Shown here: positions 18,601 through 26,821 of the stretch, piece after piece
Position numbering within the stretch: position 1 is the stretch's first letter
Layout of the letters: each line of letters begins with the position of its first letter
Assembly: GCA_024695565.1 (NCBI GenBank)
Contig: JAILHX010000124.1
Location: 1-42,875, forward strand
Length of the DNA stretch: 42,875 nt
Origin: Saccharofermentans sp.
Lineage (GTDB): Bacteria > Bacillota_A > Clostridia > Saccharofermentanales > Saccharofermentanaceae
Direction: 5' to 3'
The notes under the pieces: generated by a model
The model's input: only the letters and a program-made list of their open reading frames with translations
Database searches by the model: none
Told to the model about the DNA's origin: nothing
Position numbers and translations under genes: made by a program

Positions 18601-21600
18601 TTCGCAATAACGGTTATATTGTTGCCACATCCGTCTCGAAGAATCTAAGTGTTGGTGGTGCAGTCGGCGTTGAAAAGGATTCCAAAGTAAAAGACATTTA
18701 TATAGATGTAGAGAACGGTATCGGATCGAGGGTCGGTTCTTTGGTCGATAACAGCGGACCTCTTTGTGCCGGTGGTGTATACGGATGGATTCAAGATCAG
18801 GGTACAAATAGTGTTGGCAGGAATATAACCATAAACGCGGTTAATGACGGAATGGTTGTTTCAAGAGGATCAAATAATGGAGAGGGTTCCGGTGGTGCAA
18901 TAGGCGGTGCAACGGATACATTCCAGGCTAAGCTTATTATCAGCGTTATAAATCAATCATATTCCCAAATTATCGGTGTTGGTAATGATATATCTAACGG
19001 TAACGGCGTTGGTGGAGCTATCGGCGGATTTGGTAACCTGAATGCAAATGGAAATTGCAAGATACCGGCCGGATCCATCATATATGTTGATAATAAGGGA
19101 ACTTTATCAGGTAAATATCATGTCGGCGGTGCTATAGGCAATGCTCCTGCAATAAGTGATGATACAAAGATATATACCGTTAACTCAGGCAGGATTATCG
19201 GTGTGGATTTTGTTGGAGGAGCTGTCGGCAGATGTTTATATGCTTACTACGGATCGATCCAATCTATTCTTGACGGTGCTGTGATAAGCGGGGTTAACTT
19301 TATTGGCGGTGCAGCAGGACGTCTTCACGGCTTCCAGGATGGAGCATCCGTTAAGGTAATTGTTAACAGTGATTCTTCTGTTGAAGGATCCGGTTCGATC
19401 GTAGGCGGTGCATGTGGTGATGTTAATGTCCAGGGATCTAATGGCGGCGATGGCGGAATGATCGAACTGGCCGGAATTAATTCGGCCCCTGAACTTATTG
19501 TTGAGGGAGGATCGTCTTCAGAGTGCGTCGGCGGTGTCGTTGGAATTTTAAGAGCCAATAGGACTAACCGTTTATCCGTAAAGGGTCCTGACCAAAGTGC
19601 AATTAACAAGCTCATAATCGAAGTGGACGGAGGAAACTCTGTAGGAGGCGTATTAGGAAAACTTAGATCCAGCAGTAATAATTATAATGATAACAGTCCT
19701 AATAGCGTTTCCAACAATAGTCTCACAAAACAAGACATATATGTAACCATTAGTACTGTTTTACATCCTCAGTCCTATATAAAAGGAAATGGAAGTTATG
19801 TAGGCGGTGCGATAGGCTTTATTGACAGTAATGACGGCTTGTACAGGGGAAGAATAGATATTTCATCTGCAACAGGAAATCACGACGAGGATTCTTCATT
19901 TATCAGCGGTGCGAGTTTTGTTGGCGGTGCTGTCGGACGTGTCGGGAAAAGCGATCCGAGGGACAGTGACGGCGGTCCTGTAGGAATAAATGTTGATTTC
20001 TCCGCTTCACCCTGGACGATTATCGGAACTATGGATAATGTTGACGGAGATTATGCCAATGTTGGCGGTGCTGTCGGCTGTTTTGATAATTATGCTACTA
20101 ATAAAGAAACGTACACTACAATAGGTTGGGCAAACAGTTTTCCGATAACTGTCAATCTTGGTAATTCCACGGTATGTTCAACCGGTATGAATGTCGGTGG
20201 TGCTATAGGCTGGAATCTTCTTAGAAACGGTTCTGTAAGTGTCGTTATGGCCGGAACCGTGTCGGGAAAAGGAAATGTCGGCGGTGCTATCGGTTGTAAC
20301 AGAGCAGATCTGAATTCTGTAAGCGTCAGTATCCTTGGAACCGGACGTGTTATTGGTGGTGACATAAGTGATGTTGATACAGATTCTCCGGAACTGTCTG
20401 ACACAAAGGATTATAGAGGTACAAATGTAGGTGGAGCTATCGGATTTAACCATTCTGCTATAGCAGAGGGTATAACCGTAACAATAGACGGTGAAGTCTT
20501 TGGTTATGGTAATAATGTCGGTGGTGCGATCGGTATCTGCTTTGCAACCAATAATTCACATAAAGTCGATGGTGTTGTAAAGGTCCTTTGGATCAAGATC
20601 ATAGATGTTACGCTTCGAGGAACCGCTAAAGTTCGGAGTGAATCGAACAGTGTTGGCGGCGCTCTGGGATATACATTGGGAAGTATAGAGACTCTCAATG
20701 TCAATATTACCGGAAAATCCGGGGTCAGTGGTTATTGGCGTGTAGGCGGTGCTATAGGCTTAGCATCATGTATTCATCAGACTGATAACAGAGCCAGCAG
20801 ATCCGGTGCCGGTGTTATCTTGAACAGTCGCGTTGTGGTCTCTGCTGACAATGCATTGGAAGGTGTAAAAAAGGTCGGAGGAGTTGTAGGACAGGTTTCA
20901 TTTAAGAATTCTGCCGGATGGACGTATGCCGTATTCGGAACGGTTACAGCAGAGCTTAATGCCTCCACATTATTTGATCCTGATAAGACCGGTCCTGATG
21001 ATCCGAATGAGGATGCGATGGTAGGCGGGATGTTCGGTTTGTTCTCCGATGGTTCGTTGGGAAATGCTGTTCTCACTGGTACAGGCGGTACAGTTGATAT
21101 TGAGGTGCCGGACCGCACTTATGCCAATACGGTCCTTATCAAGGCAAAAGGACGTTCTGTCGGCGGTATCGCTGGTCAGATCGGAGGTGATGGCCTTGAT
21201 GCAGCAACATTTATCTCTACTGTTACATTGGGTGAAGAAGGACACGTTTTCCCTTATCTGTGTGTTGTGTCGGTAAATGGTGCTGATCGTATAGGCGGAT
21301 GGTTCGGAAGCACTCATGGTCAATATGGTGGTCTTGGGAACCGTGAAAAAGTAACAACATACAATGTAAGTAATGTAAGAGTAGTCTATTCTACAGGTAA
21401 ATCTGTCGGTGCACTGTGCGGATATACTAATCTTGACCACAGCAGTGCTAACAGGAAAATATATGCCGATATTAATGTTACGCTGGACGAAGCTTCTATT
21501 ATTGGAGGCGCAGAAGTAGGCGGAGCCATTGGTTCATTTGGTTGTGGAATATTGGAGAGAGGCGGAATTCATGTATCTCTTACCAATCATACTAATATTG

Positions 21601-24600
21601 GTGATATAGCTGGCAATACTCTACCCGGTGATACATCGACATATACTCCGATGTGTGTGGAAGCAGGCGGTGCTATCGGCTATGTATACGGAAGAAGCAA
21701 TCGTAATGGTGAGATCAATGTTCCAGTGACCGTTACGATCGACGCAACGTCCCGTATAGCAGGACTTGCTGAATCGGCTGATCCTGAACTCCCGTTTGTT
21801 GATGCTGGTGTCGGTGGAGCGTTTGGAAGATTCAATGGCACAGCTCATAACAATGCTCTCGTTAAGGTTGTTGCCGAAGATCTGAATGTGGTATCGGTAT
21901 ATTCTGCACATGCAAATGTTGGCGGTTGTATAGGCGTTTTGTCAGGTGAATTTACAAATAATAAGAAACAGATGTCATTTGCTAATCAGCATTCAGCCGG
22001 AGTTTCCGTCAGAGGTGATGGTGACGATGTCGGTGTAGGCGGTTTTATCGGCAGAATGGATTCGGATACATCATACGGTGTTAAGAATTGTAATTATTCA
22101 GGTTCAGTTATCTCAACCGGTCAAAGAACTTGGGCAGGCGGATTTACCGGATATATGAGGACCGGTAAGATCTCTTATTCATATACAACTGCGGAAGTAA
22201 GATCAAATGGTTCTTTTACAGGCGGATTTATCGGTGGTACAGGCAATTCCGGAGAAATGTATGTGGAGTACAATTATGTAGGCGGACATACATATGAAGG
22301 CCAGTATCTTGCTGAAGAAGGCAATATTACGGGCACGAATGATGTCGGCGGCTTTATCGGTATGATCGGCGGTGATGTTCGGATCAAAAATTGTTATACC
22401 ACAGCTTCTGTATTGGGAACCGGAGCTAATATCGGAGGCTTCGTCGGTAATTATGCTGTTGCAAATGGCTTTATAGATAGCTGTTACAGTACCGGCCGCG
22501 TTAACGGCCCGGAGGTTGAAGATACTGAAGAAGACGGAACAGTTTATTATCGTCCGGCCGATACAGTCGGTTCTTTTGCCGGTTTTACCATGGAGCTTAA
22601 CAGCAACAGGTATAAGAACACAAACAGAGTCATGACGACGATCAATTCCGGAAAAATGTACCTTGTAGGTTCTGTTAACGGAACTACAGGTGTTATTCCC
22701 GGCAACGGTCAGATAGTCGCCAGTGATCAGAGTGTTATTCATTCCGGTTCGCCTGTTGCTCATCCATATGACAGTTCTTTACTTGCGAACTCTGTTAGTG
22801 ACAGTACGGCTTTCCCGCTTCGTGCGGTGATCAATAGTGAACACTATGGTGATTGGCCTAATCCTGTTCCGGATGGAAAGGATCTTGCAGAAGCAGACAT
22901 AATCCTCAGTAAGACTGAGTTTGAGTATGTTCCTCTTGGCGTGACTGTCGGAGAGAATCTCTCTGTTTATCACGGTGGTCAGCTTCTCGTTGAAGGCACC
23001 GATTATACATTATCTTATGTTAATAATGACAGAGCAGGAACTGCAAGAGTGATCATTGCAGCAAAGGCAGGCAGTGGCTACATCGGATCAAAGTCGATGA
23101 ATTTCACGATTACGAGAGCTGTCTTAACTGAAGAGAATACTGTAGTAAGTCTGCCCGAGAAGGAATATGAATATACCGTTGCACCGATCACACCTGATAA
23201 CATCAGTGTATCTTTCGGTGATCTTACGCTCAGACAAAATGTTGATTACTATCTTACTTATTCCCGAGGTGAGGATGATACAAGCGGATTTGATGTCCTC
23301 GACCATAAAAATCTGGGAGTCATACATGTAAGTGTCCACGGTATGGGTAATTATCAGGGCGATATACTTGATGTAGGAACCTTTACGATAAAGGGCAGCA
23401 ATCTGGAGAATGCGGAGGTCACACTCACTAATTCTGTAGCAATGGTCTATACAGGGGAATTAATAACGCCTGGCGTTGTAGTAAGAGCGGGAGGCAGGAC
23501 TTTGGTTGAAGGCGAAGACTATGAAGTTGAGTATGCTGACAACCTGCATGCCGGAACTGACAGTGCTTCAGTTACTATAAATGGTAAGGGAAGCTACTCA
23601 GGCACGATCACTAAAAAATTCTCTATTCTCCAGGCGACCAACAGATGGGATATAAATCTGTCGATCGACAATTGGACATATGGTGAAGCAAATAAGGAAC
23701 CGGCAGGAAAGACTCATTTCGGAGATGTGGCTTTTGCATACTTCAAGGATGAATCTTGTACTATTCCCGCAGCCGGCGATGATCCGTTGGTCGTACCTTC
23801 TGATGCGGGGTCATATTGGCTTAGAGCTTATGTAGTTGCGACGGCTGACTTTACCGGAGCAGAACAGAGAGTCAGGTTTACGATCAACAGAGCCGATATC
23901 TCGCTCGCTTCTGTAACCGTAGAGCCTTCTGTCTATAAATACACCGGTGAATCGGTCACGCCTTCTGAGGTGATCGTTGAGTATTCCGGCATTATACTGG
24001 TTGCAGGGCGGGATTACACCATTTCCTATCCGGAGAATAGAACGGATGCAGGAACAGTTACGTTTACGATTACCGGAATCGGGAACTACATGAATATAAC
24101 AAGCGGTACATACAGGATCGAGAATTATTATACGGTTACGTTTGATTCTCAGGGAGGTTCTGATATAGAGCCGCAGGAGATCATTAATGGTGGAAATGCC
24201 GTAGAGCCGCAGGATAAGCCGATCAGAGACGGATTTGAATTCGATTGCTGGTGTTCTGATGCCGCAGGTAATTATCCGTTTGTCTTTAGCGAGACTGCGA
24301 TAACGAAGGACATAACATTATATGCAAAATGGATTCCGGTCTATACTGTGACTTTTGATACTCAGGGTGGTCCTGAAATAGCTTCGCAAGATATTATAGG
24401 CGAAGGATATGCTGAAGAACCCGGGGAAGAACCGGTGTGGGAAGGTCGTTTATTCTCAGGCTGGTATAAGGATCAGGAATGCACAGAAGGGAATGAATAT
24501 GATTTTGCTGCCACTGTGACGGATGACATCGTGATCTATGCAAAATGGATAACGGTATCTTTTGACACGGGCAATGAAGATATAGTGATCGTTCCTCAGT

Positions 24601-24770
24601 TCTCGAATGCAGATGGCGCTGTTGTTGTCATCAAACCTGAAGATCCTGTCTGGACCGGACATACATTTATCGGCTGGTATAAGGAACCGGAATATGCCGA
24701 GGAATACGAATTCGATACTCCGGTGACATCAGATGTTATCATCTATGCCAAATGGGAAGAACAGGAATGA
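15693..24770 (+). CDS. Giant prepilin-type adhesin with VGGAIG/GLUG repeats
   Basis: A 3025-residue surface protein. Residues 1-20 are a basic prepilin leader ending K-K-D-R-G. The mature protein would start F21-T-L-V-E25, keeping the +5 glutamate, followed by the hydrophobic pilin helix to about residue 45. Residues 50-760 are a largely non-repeated region. From about 761 to 2260, roughly 35 short VGGAIG-like units recur every 30-60 residues, the last ones being typical GLUG motifs; this suggests a long beta-solenoid. Residues about 2400-2810 hold five Ig-like modules, four with a G-x-D-Y-T-x-x-Y pattern. Three Listeria-Bacteroides repeats (starts near 2812, 2884 and 2953, each ending Y-A-K-W) close the protein. 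There is no LPXTG motif or other wall anchor, so the pilin helix is the only visible anchor. The probable role is an adhesin carried by the type IV pilus machine; the ligand is unknown. Confidence 0.93.
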   Translation: MLKDNLTGKFKVKNGKKDRGFTLVELIVVLAILAILAVAGGFAAIGYIRTSKFNQNTQNAITVYQTAQASISRMMSDGTLDSWTQGIKEATGNDLFDDTSISQLGTDQVSDQSIHRRIALTYNPQSADSAEDAYLYDMLSGYFYDKTVFAGTISLELDISATYGSGQINYSANVMSAFYSRENSAETKWDSQCIGSGYSDEFNYLPQAKGDDGYIYRSRTSLVGWFNGTAESVSFPAGLSPVFLPQATVVPLDGHILAGNETGYLFNLRNGETLDLAWAIFDEAGTQHEYHKEDLVFSLIKADEGNDINDSLYGEVKLKIDHNKLEAFIDSVSSNQSTVTNECISVYNVTRTSREGFIDVEVTRTENGKEVTRSVKFPITITEVKGDGRTGTPRDENGEAAPYYEFRLTLDGMMERADETTITGAYSNPDRRWNHFSIDRLFGYSYDSTEEADRATPRNIYATMLGSWEYTSANNTTQTHTIDPTKPTEAARAMDDPVYLTNVDVKNGQLTYFYTVIGGMGRFDWDDFYNEVTGKPITGRCVVNSLFGDYSYEQGSDNSAEGRIAGTYWTSSGGNAVITSYRHLYNIRKIDKNKNADFRVVRSIDWYVHDTAVVNNEAEEFYASEVRVFSVSGASKSFSPVVNGELKVVSFPAIFKIYAKHTLSSMSSASGKICSINNIQLRTASFRNNTDNGYGLICQNLGAVYNIYTNNLNLVLADVADGSASDYTGGSVNNKSICPDGGVVFEANGSALLNKDDDRSVGGLIGRNSGKLGLAELTDDVNTISMRNAVVMAGQYWKAAAYPRTSGVIGFYDGSSTSCGVIELRGSFAVVGGGSNTAGILGDAKANVGARLVVDGNTTKEKSEYILPVSSNTGNRMKCVLAGSGLVAGGIAGFENVSLNYGTAFDSSNVTVDQSTGEITFPGRNNDFQIDVTIPENGLFIKFGDSNDHPIAGAIAQWVSGKGEFANIRIRNNGYIVATSVSKNLSVGGAVGVEKDSKVKDIYIDVENGIGSRVGSLVDNSGPLCAGGVYGWIQDQGTNSVGRNITINAVNDGMVVSRGSNNGEGSGGAIGGATDTFQAKLIISVINQSYSQIIGVGNDISNGNGVGGAIGGFGNLNANGNCKIPAGSIIYVDNKGTLSGKYHVGGAIGNAPAISDDTKIYTVNSGRIIGVDFVGGAVGRCLYAYYGSIQSILDGAVISGVNFIGGAAGRLHGFQDGASVKVIVNSDSSVEGSGSIVGGACGDVNVQGSNGGDGGMIELAGINSAPELIVEGGSSSECVGGVVGILRANRTNRLSVKGPDQSAINKLIIEVDGGNSVGGVLGKLRSSSNNYNDNSPNSVSNNSLTKQDIYVTISTVLHPQSYIKGNGSYVGGAIGFIDSNDGLYRGRIDISSATGNHDEDSSFISGASFVGGAVGRVGKSDPRDSDGGPVGINVDFSASPWTIIGTMDNVDGDYANVGGAVGCFDNYATNKETYTTIGWANSFPITVNLGNSTVCSTGMNVGGAIGWNLLRNGSVSVVMAGTVSGKGNVGGAIGCNRADLNSVSVSILGTGRVIGGDISDVDTDSPELSDTKDYRGTNVGGAIGFNHSAIAEGITVTIDGEVFGYGNNVGGAIGICFATNNSHKVDGVVKVLWIKIIDVTLRGTAKVRSESNSVGGALGYTLGSIETLNVNITGKSGVSGYWRVGGAIGLASCIHQTDNRASRSGAGVILNSRVVVSADNALEGVKKVGGVVGQVSFKNSAGWTYAVFGTVTAELNASTLFDPDKTGPDDPNEDAMVGGMFGLFSDGSLGNAVLTGTGGTVDIEVPDRTYANTVLIKAKGRSVGGIAGQIGGDGLDAATFISTVTLGEEGHVFPYLCVVSVNGADRIGGWFGSTHGQYGGLGNREKVTTYNVSNVRVVYSTGKSVGALCGYTNLDHSSANRKIYADINVTLDEASIIGGAEVGGAIGSFGCGILERGGIHVSLTNHTNIGDIAGNTLPGDTSTYTPMCVEAGGAIGYVYGRSNRNGEINVPVTVTIDATSRIAGLAESADPELPFVDAGVGGAFGRFNGTAHNNALVKVVAEDLNVVSVYSAHANVGGCIGVLSGEFTNNKKQMSFANQHSAGVSVRGDGDDVGVGGFIGRMDSDTSYGVKNCNYSGSVISTGQRTWAGGFTGYMRTGKISYSYTTAEVRSNGSFTGGFIGGTGNSGEMYVEYNYVGGHTYEGQYLAEEGNITGTNDVGGFIGMIGGDVRIKNCYTTASVLGTGANIGGFVGNYAVANGFIDSCYSTGRVNGPEVEDTEEDGTVYYRPADTVGSFAGFTMELNSNRYKNTNRVMTTINSGKMYLVGSVNGTTGVIPGNGQIVASDQSVIHSGSPVAHPYDSSLLANSVSDSTAFPLRAVINSEHYGDWPNPVPDGKDLAEADIILSKTEFEYVPLGVTVGENLSVYHGGQLLVEGTDYTLSYVNNDRAGTARVIIAAKAGSGYIGSKSMNFTITRAVLTEENTVVSLPEKEYEYTVAPITPDNISVSFGDLTLRQNVDYYLTYSRGEDDTSGFDVLDHKNLGVIHVSVHGMGNYQGDILDVGTFTIKGSNLENAEVTLTNSVAMVYTGELITPGVVVRAGGRTLVEGEDYEVEYADNLHAGTDSASVTINGKGSYSGTITKKFSILQATNRWDINLSIDNWTYGEANKEPAGKTHFGDVAFAYFKDESCTIPAAGDDPLVVPSDAGSYWLRAYVVATADFTGAEQRVRFTINRADISLASVTVEPSVYKYTGESVTPSEVIVEYSGIILVAGRDYTISYPENRTDAGTVTFTITGIGNYMNITSGTYRIENYYTVTFDSQGGSDIEPQEIINGGNAVEPQDKPIRDGFEFDCWCSDAAGNYPFVFSETAITKDITLYAKWIPVYTVTFDTQGGPEIASQDIIGEGYAEEPGEEPVWEGRLFSGWYKDQECTEGNEYDFAATVTDDIVIYAKWITVSFDTGNEDIVIVPQFSNADGAVVVIKPEDPVWTGHTFIGWYKEPEYAEEYEFDTPVTSDVIIYAKWEEQE

Positions 24771-24773
24771 TCT

Positions 24774-25511
24774 TTATTGAGCGGGAGCTGCAAAGCAAAG
24801 GATAGTATCGCGTGAATAGACGCAATTAGTACCATCCACTATTTCTATTTTGCAGAGCACCCAAGAAGGCTTTCCTTCAGTGTCATAACCTATATCATGA
24901 AATGTCAGATTTGTGGTAAAGTCCCTGTATGTAGGGAATGCAAAAGGATTTGTAAAATCATAATACTTATTTGGAACTACAGGAGAATCGGTTCCGCCGG
25001 TAGATTCATAGTAACCGAAGTGGATATATCCGGAACCGAGCTCTTTTGAGTTACCTTCGGCAAACAATCTGAATATCGCTCTGTCAGTGATCCCATCCTC
25101 GTTTATAAAAGTATCGCTGGTTTCTATCTCATGATTTGCTTCGTCCAGAATAGCGCCGTTAGAGAAAATTGTTTCACAGTATTCTGAATTTTTCCTGAAT
25201 ACGAGAACAGGTCCTTCGGTACCGGATGCCGATTCGGCTGAGTCCAAACGTTCATTTCCTGTAGTGCCGATCCATACATCACCTTCGCCGGTAATATAAG
25301 ATCTGGCACATTCAGATCTGAGAGAATAAACAATAGTATCTGCCAGAAGGTGAGCACGGCTCAAGTCTGTTGTGTGAGTGTATATATTCTCAACAGGCAG
25401 GATGAGCAGTACGCAAGCCCCTGCAAAAATCGCAGTTAACGCCATAGAGACGATCAATTCAACGAGCGTTGTTGCTTTTTTTGATAAACTTTTTACTCTA
25501 GTACGCTTCAT
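24774..25511 (-). CDS. Minor pilin, PilW/PilU-like
   Basis: A 245-residue prepilin-like protein. The leader M-K-R-T-R-V-K-S-L-S-K-K-A is followed by T-T-L-V-E-L-I-V-S-M-A-L-T-A-I, so processing would occur after Ala rather than Gly, with Glu at +5 retained. The rest is a beta-rich periplasm-side/extracellular domain with little familiar sequence. I use ATG 25511 (AGGTG six bases upstream) instead of GTG 25520. It is third in a three-gene minor pilin operon, 13 bases after the previous stop. Its stop is only 3 bases from the convergent stop of the giant gene. It should sit at or near the pilus tip with the other minor pilins. Confidence 0.82.
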   Translation of the reverse strand: MKRTRVKSLSKKATTLVELIVSMALTAIFAGACVLLILPVENIYTHTTDLSRAHLLADTIVYSLRSECARSYITGEGDVWIGTTGNERLDSAESASGTEGPVLVFRKNSEYCETIFSNGAILDEANHEIETSDTFINEDGITDRAIFRLFAEGNSKELGSGYIHFGYYESTGGTDSPVVPNKYYDFTNPFAFPTYRDFTTNLTFHDIGYDTEGKPSWVLCKIEIVDGTNCVYSRDTILCFAAPAQ

Positions 25512-25524
25512 AAGAATCACCTGT

Positions 25525-25872
25525 TTAATCAGTCACCGGCATATATACAATATATGTGTTGCCGTTAACTGTGTAAGAATATGACTTGATCCTTCCCGTA
25601 CCTACGTCAATGAGTTCTTTTTCCGTAACAGCGATCGAACCGTCATCTGATGTCGGAGATTCAGACACAAGCTTCTTCCTGAGAGCGATAAAAGATGTGT
25701 CAGCATTGGTTCTGCTGTTTGTCGCTGTCACTTCAGCATTAGTCGCAGATGCCAGACCTTGTGAGAAAACGATCAGCATGATAGACAGAAGGATAAAGGC
25801 GACCATAACTTCGATGATCGTCTCGCCCGACCTGTCAGAAAGTATTCTTCGAACGTTCCTTATCGTCTTCAT
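25525..25872 (-). CDS. Minor pilin, PilV-like
   Basis: A 115-residue prepilin. A basic leader of 16 residues ends R-S-G, then E-T-I-I-E-V-M-V-A-F-I-L-L begins the pilin helix, with Glu at +5 as required and an unusual Glu at +1. The helix runs to about residue 38, followed by a small domain with one likely beta-sheet. The pattern E-V-M-V-A-F matches the PilV/GspI class. It starts immediately after the upstream gene (1-base gap) and is probably translationally coupled. A structural or initiating role in the pilus is inferred from family and context. Confidence 0.83.
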   Translation of the reverse strand: MKTIRNVRRILSDRSGETIIEVMVAFILLSIMLIVFSQGLASATNAEVTATNSRTNADTSFIALRKKLVSESPTSDDGSIAVTEKELIDVGTGRIKSYSYTVNGNTYIVYMPVTD

Positions 25873-25873
25873 C

Positions 25874-26329
25874 TTAATACTGCCTTATATAATTGCCGCC
25901 CATACTAATATACTTTGCTGTGTAAATATAAGATGCATCGGCTACATGTGTTTCAACATTAACTACATACATGTCATTCTCATCTGAGGATACACTTGCT
26001 TTTATAGTGGAATTGGGAAGTCCCGTAACACTTGTCGAAGGTAAGATAATTCCTCCGGACTGTTTGATATCGCTTAATGAAATGCTTTTTTCTTTTACTA
26101 TAAGAACATCAAGGGAATCACCGAAGCTCGTGGCCATCTCGTATGCCTGGTCATAATTCAACTGCATATTAGCTGATGCCCATAATGCACCGGTAGCAGT
26201 CCTGAGGATAACTACTCCTGTTATTATCAGGATCGAGATGATCGTTACCAGAACAATACTCGCGCCCTCATTGCCGCGGATGACCGCAGCGATTCTTTTA
26301 TCGGTTTTTGCTTTAATAGTCCGTAACAT
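25874..26329 (-). CDS. Minor pilin, PilX/GspK-like, short
   Basis: A 151-residue protein with a 20-residue basic leader ending R-G-N-E-G, followed by A-S-I-V-L-V-T-I-I-S-I-L-I-I-T-G-V-V-I-L. Position +5 after the Gly is Leu or Val, not Glu. Loss of Glu5 is characteristic of the GspK/PilX tip pseudopilins, which are added first. It is much shorter than GspK, so the similarity is mainly in the N-terminus and in the gene order, heading the minor pilin operon as in other clostridial loci. The soluble part (residues 45-151) has no familiar motif. Confidence 0.72.
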   Translation of the reverse strand: MLRTIKAKTDKRIAAVIRGNEGASIVLVTIISILIITGVVILRTATGALWASANMQLNYDQAYEMATSFGDSLDVLIVKEKSISLSDIKQSGGIILPSTSVTGLPNSTIKASVSSDENDMYVVNVETHVADASYIYTAKYISMGGNYIRQY

Positions 26330-26367
26330 AAGTCCCTCGAATAATTACAGAATAATATAATTCTACA

Positions 26368-26396
26368 AGAATATTTTAACCCCGAAAAACTTTCAA
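26368..26396 (-). promoter_or_regulatory. Possible promoter of the minor pilin operon
   Basis: On the minus strand TTGAAA (26396-26391) and TATTCT (26373-26368) have a 17-base spacer, 39 bases before the ATG at 26329. The -10 is weak. Confidence 0.35.
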
Positions 26397-26436
26397 TTCA
26401 ACGACTTAGGGGTTACGAATATGTGAACTGAATACT

Positions 26437-26485
26437 TCCATAGCGCTATACTCGGCAGAACGGGAAGAGTTTGATTAGCTATGGA
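26437..26485. repeat. Inverted repeat TCCATAGC/GCTATGGA in the pilin upstream region
   Basis: TCCATAGC (26437-26444) and GCTATGGA (26478-26485) are perfect 8-base arms around a 33-base loop. They lie in the 492-base gap between the divergent minor pilin operon and the major pilin gene, about 250 bases before the pilin promoter. This could be a structured leader RNA or a protein site. I could not match it to a known riboswitch consensus. Confidence 0.4.
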
Positions 26486-26634
26486 TCATTTCGCTTTATT
26501 TCAGTGTCCTTCGGTATCTGACAAGACCGGCTAACGGGTTAACAGTCTATCCTTTTGACTATGGTTTTATGAAATATAGATATTGTCTGTCACGGTTTTA
26601 TATTATATACATTCATTAAGTTATCATTCCGTTT

Positions 26635-26686
26635 ACAAATTGTTAGAAAAAACGCGGTTTTTCGGTATCCGATAAACAAATTGTTA
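26635..26686 (+). repeat. Direct repeat ACAAATTGTTA, two copies
   Basis: ACAAATTGTTA occurs at 26635-26645 and 26676-26686, a 41-base spacing (close to four helical turns), and each copy contains an internal ACAATTGT-like partial dyad. The second ends 29 bases before the pilin -35 element, a position expected for an activator. Confidence 0.4.
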
Positions 26687-26714
26687 CTCACCCGTGAATT
26701 GTGGCGGAAATGTG

Positions 26715-26743
26715 TTGAAGTCTGATTTCGAATGGTTTATAGT
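26715..26743 (+). promoter_or_regulatory. Promoter of the major pilin gene
   Basis: TTGAAG at 26715-26720, a 17-base spacer and TATAGT at 26738-26743. The leader is about 70 bases and ends in AAGGAGGT (26808-26815), the strongest ribosome site in the window, as expected for an abundant pilin. Confidence 0.6.
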
Positions 26744-26821
26744 TAAACCATCAAGCAAGTCAAAGCCATTTGACAAATAAAACAATTCACTTGAGGGTGA
26801 AAAAATAAAGGAGGTCACACC

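Noticed and set aside
17973..22460. Recurring GTNGGCGGTGCTATAGGC-like words resembling an array of DNA repeats
   Set aside because: They are the codons of the VGGAIG protein repeat, irregularly spaced by 90-200 bases and in frame, so not CRISPR or iterons.
16337..24662. Many antisense frames of 60-190 codons under the giant gene
   Set aside because: They are mirror images of a biased coding sequence full of GGC/GGT repeats, with Pro-, Thr- and Arg-rich products, no ribosome sites and no recognisable domains.
26401..26700. c-di-GMP riboswitch before the major pilin gene
   Set aside because: Expected in clostridial pilus loci, but I do not see the GEMM core motifs or their spacing. A covariance search would settle it.
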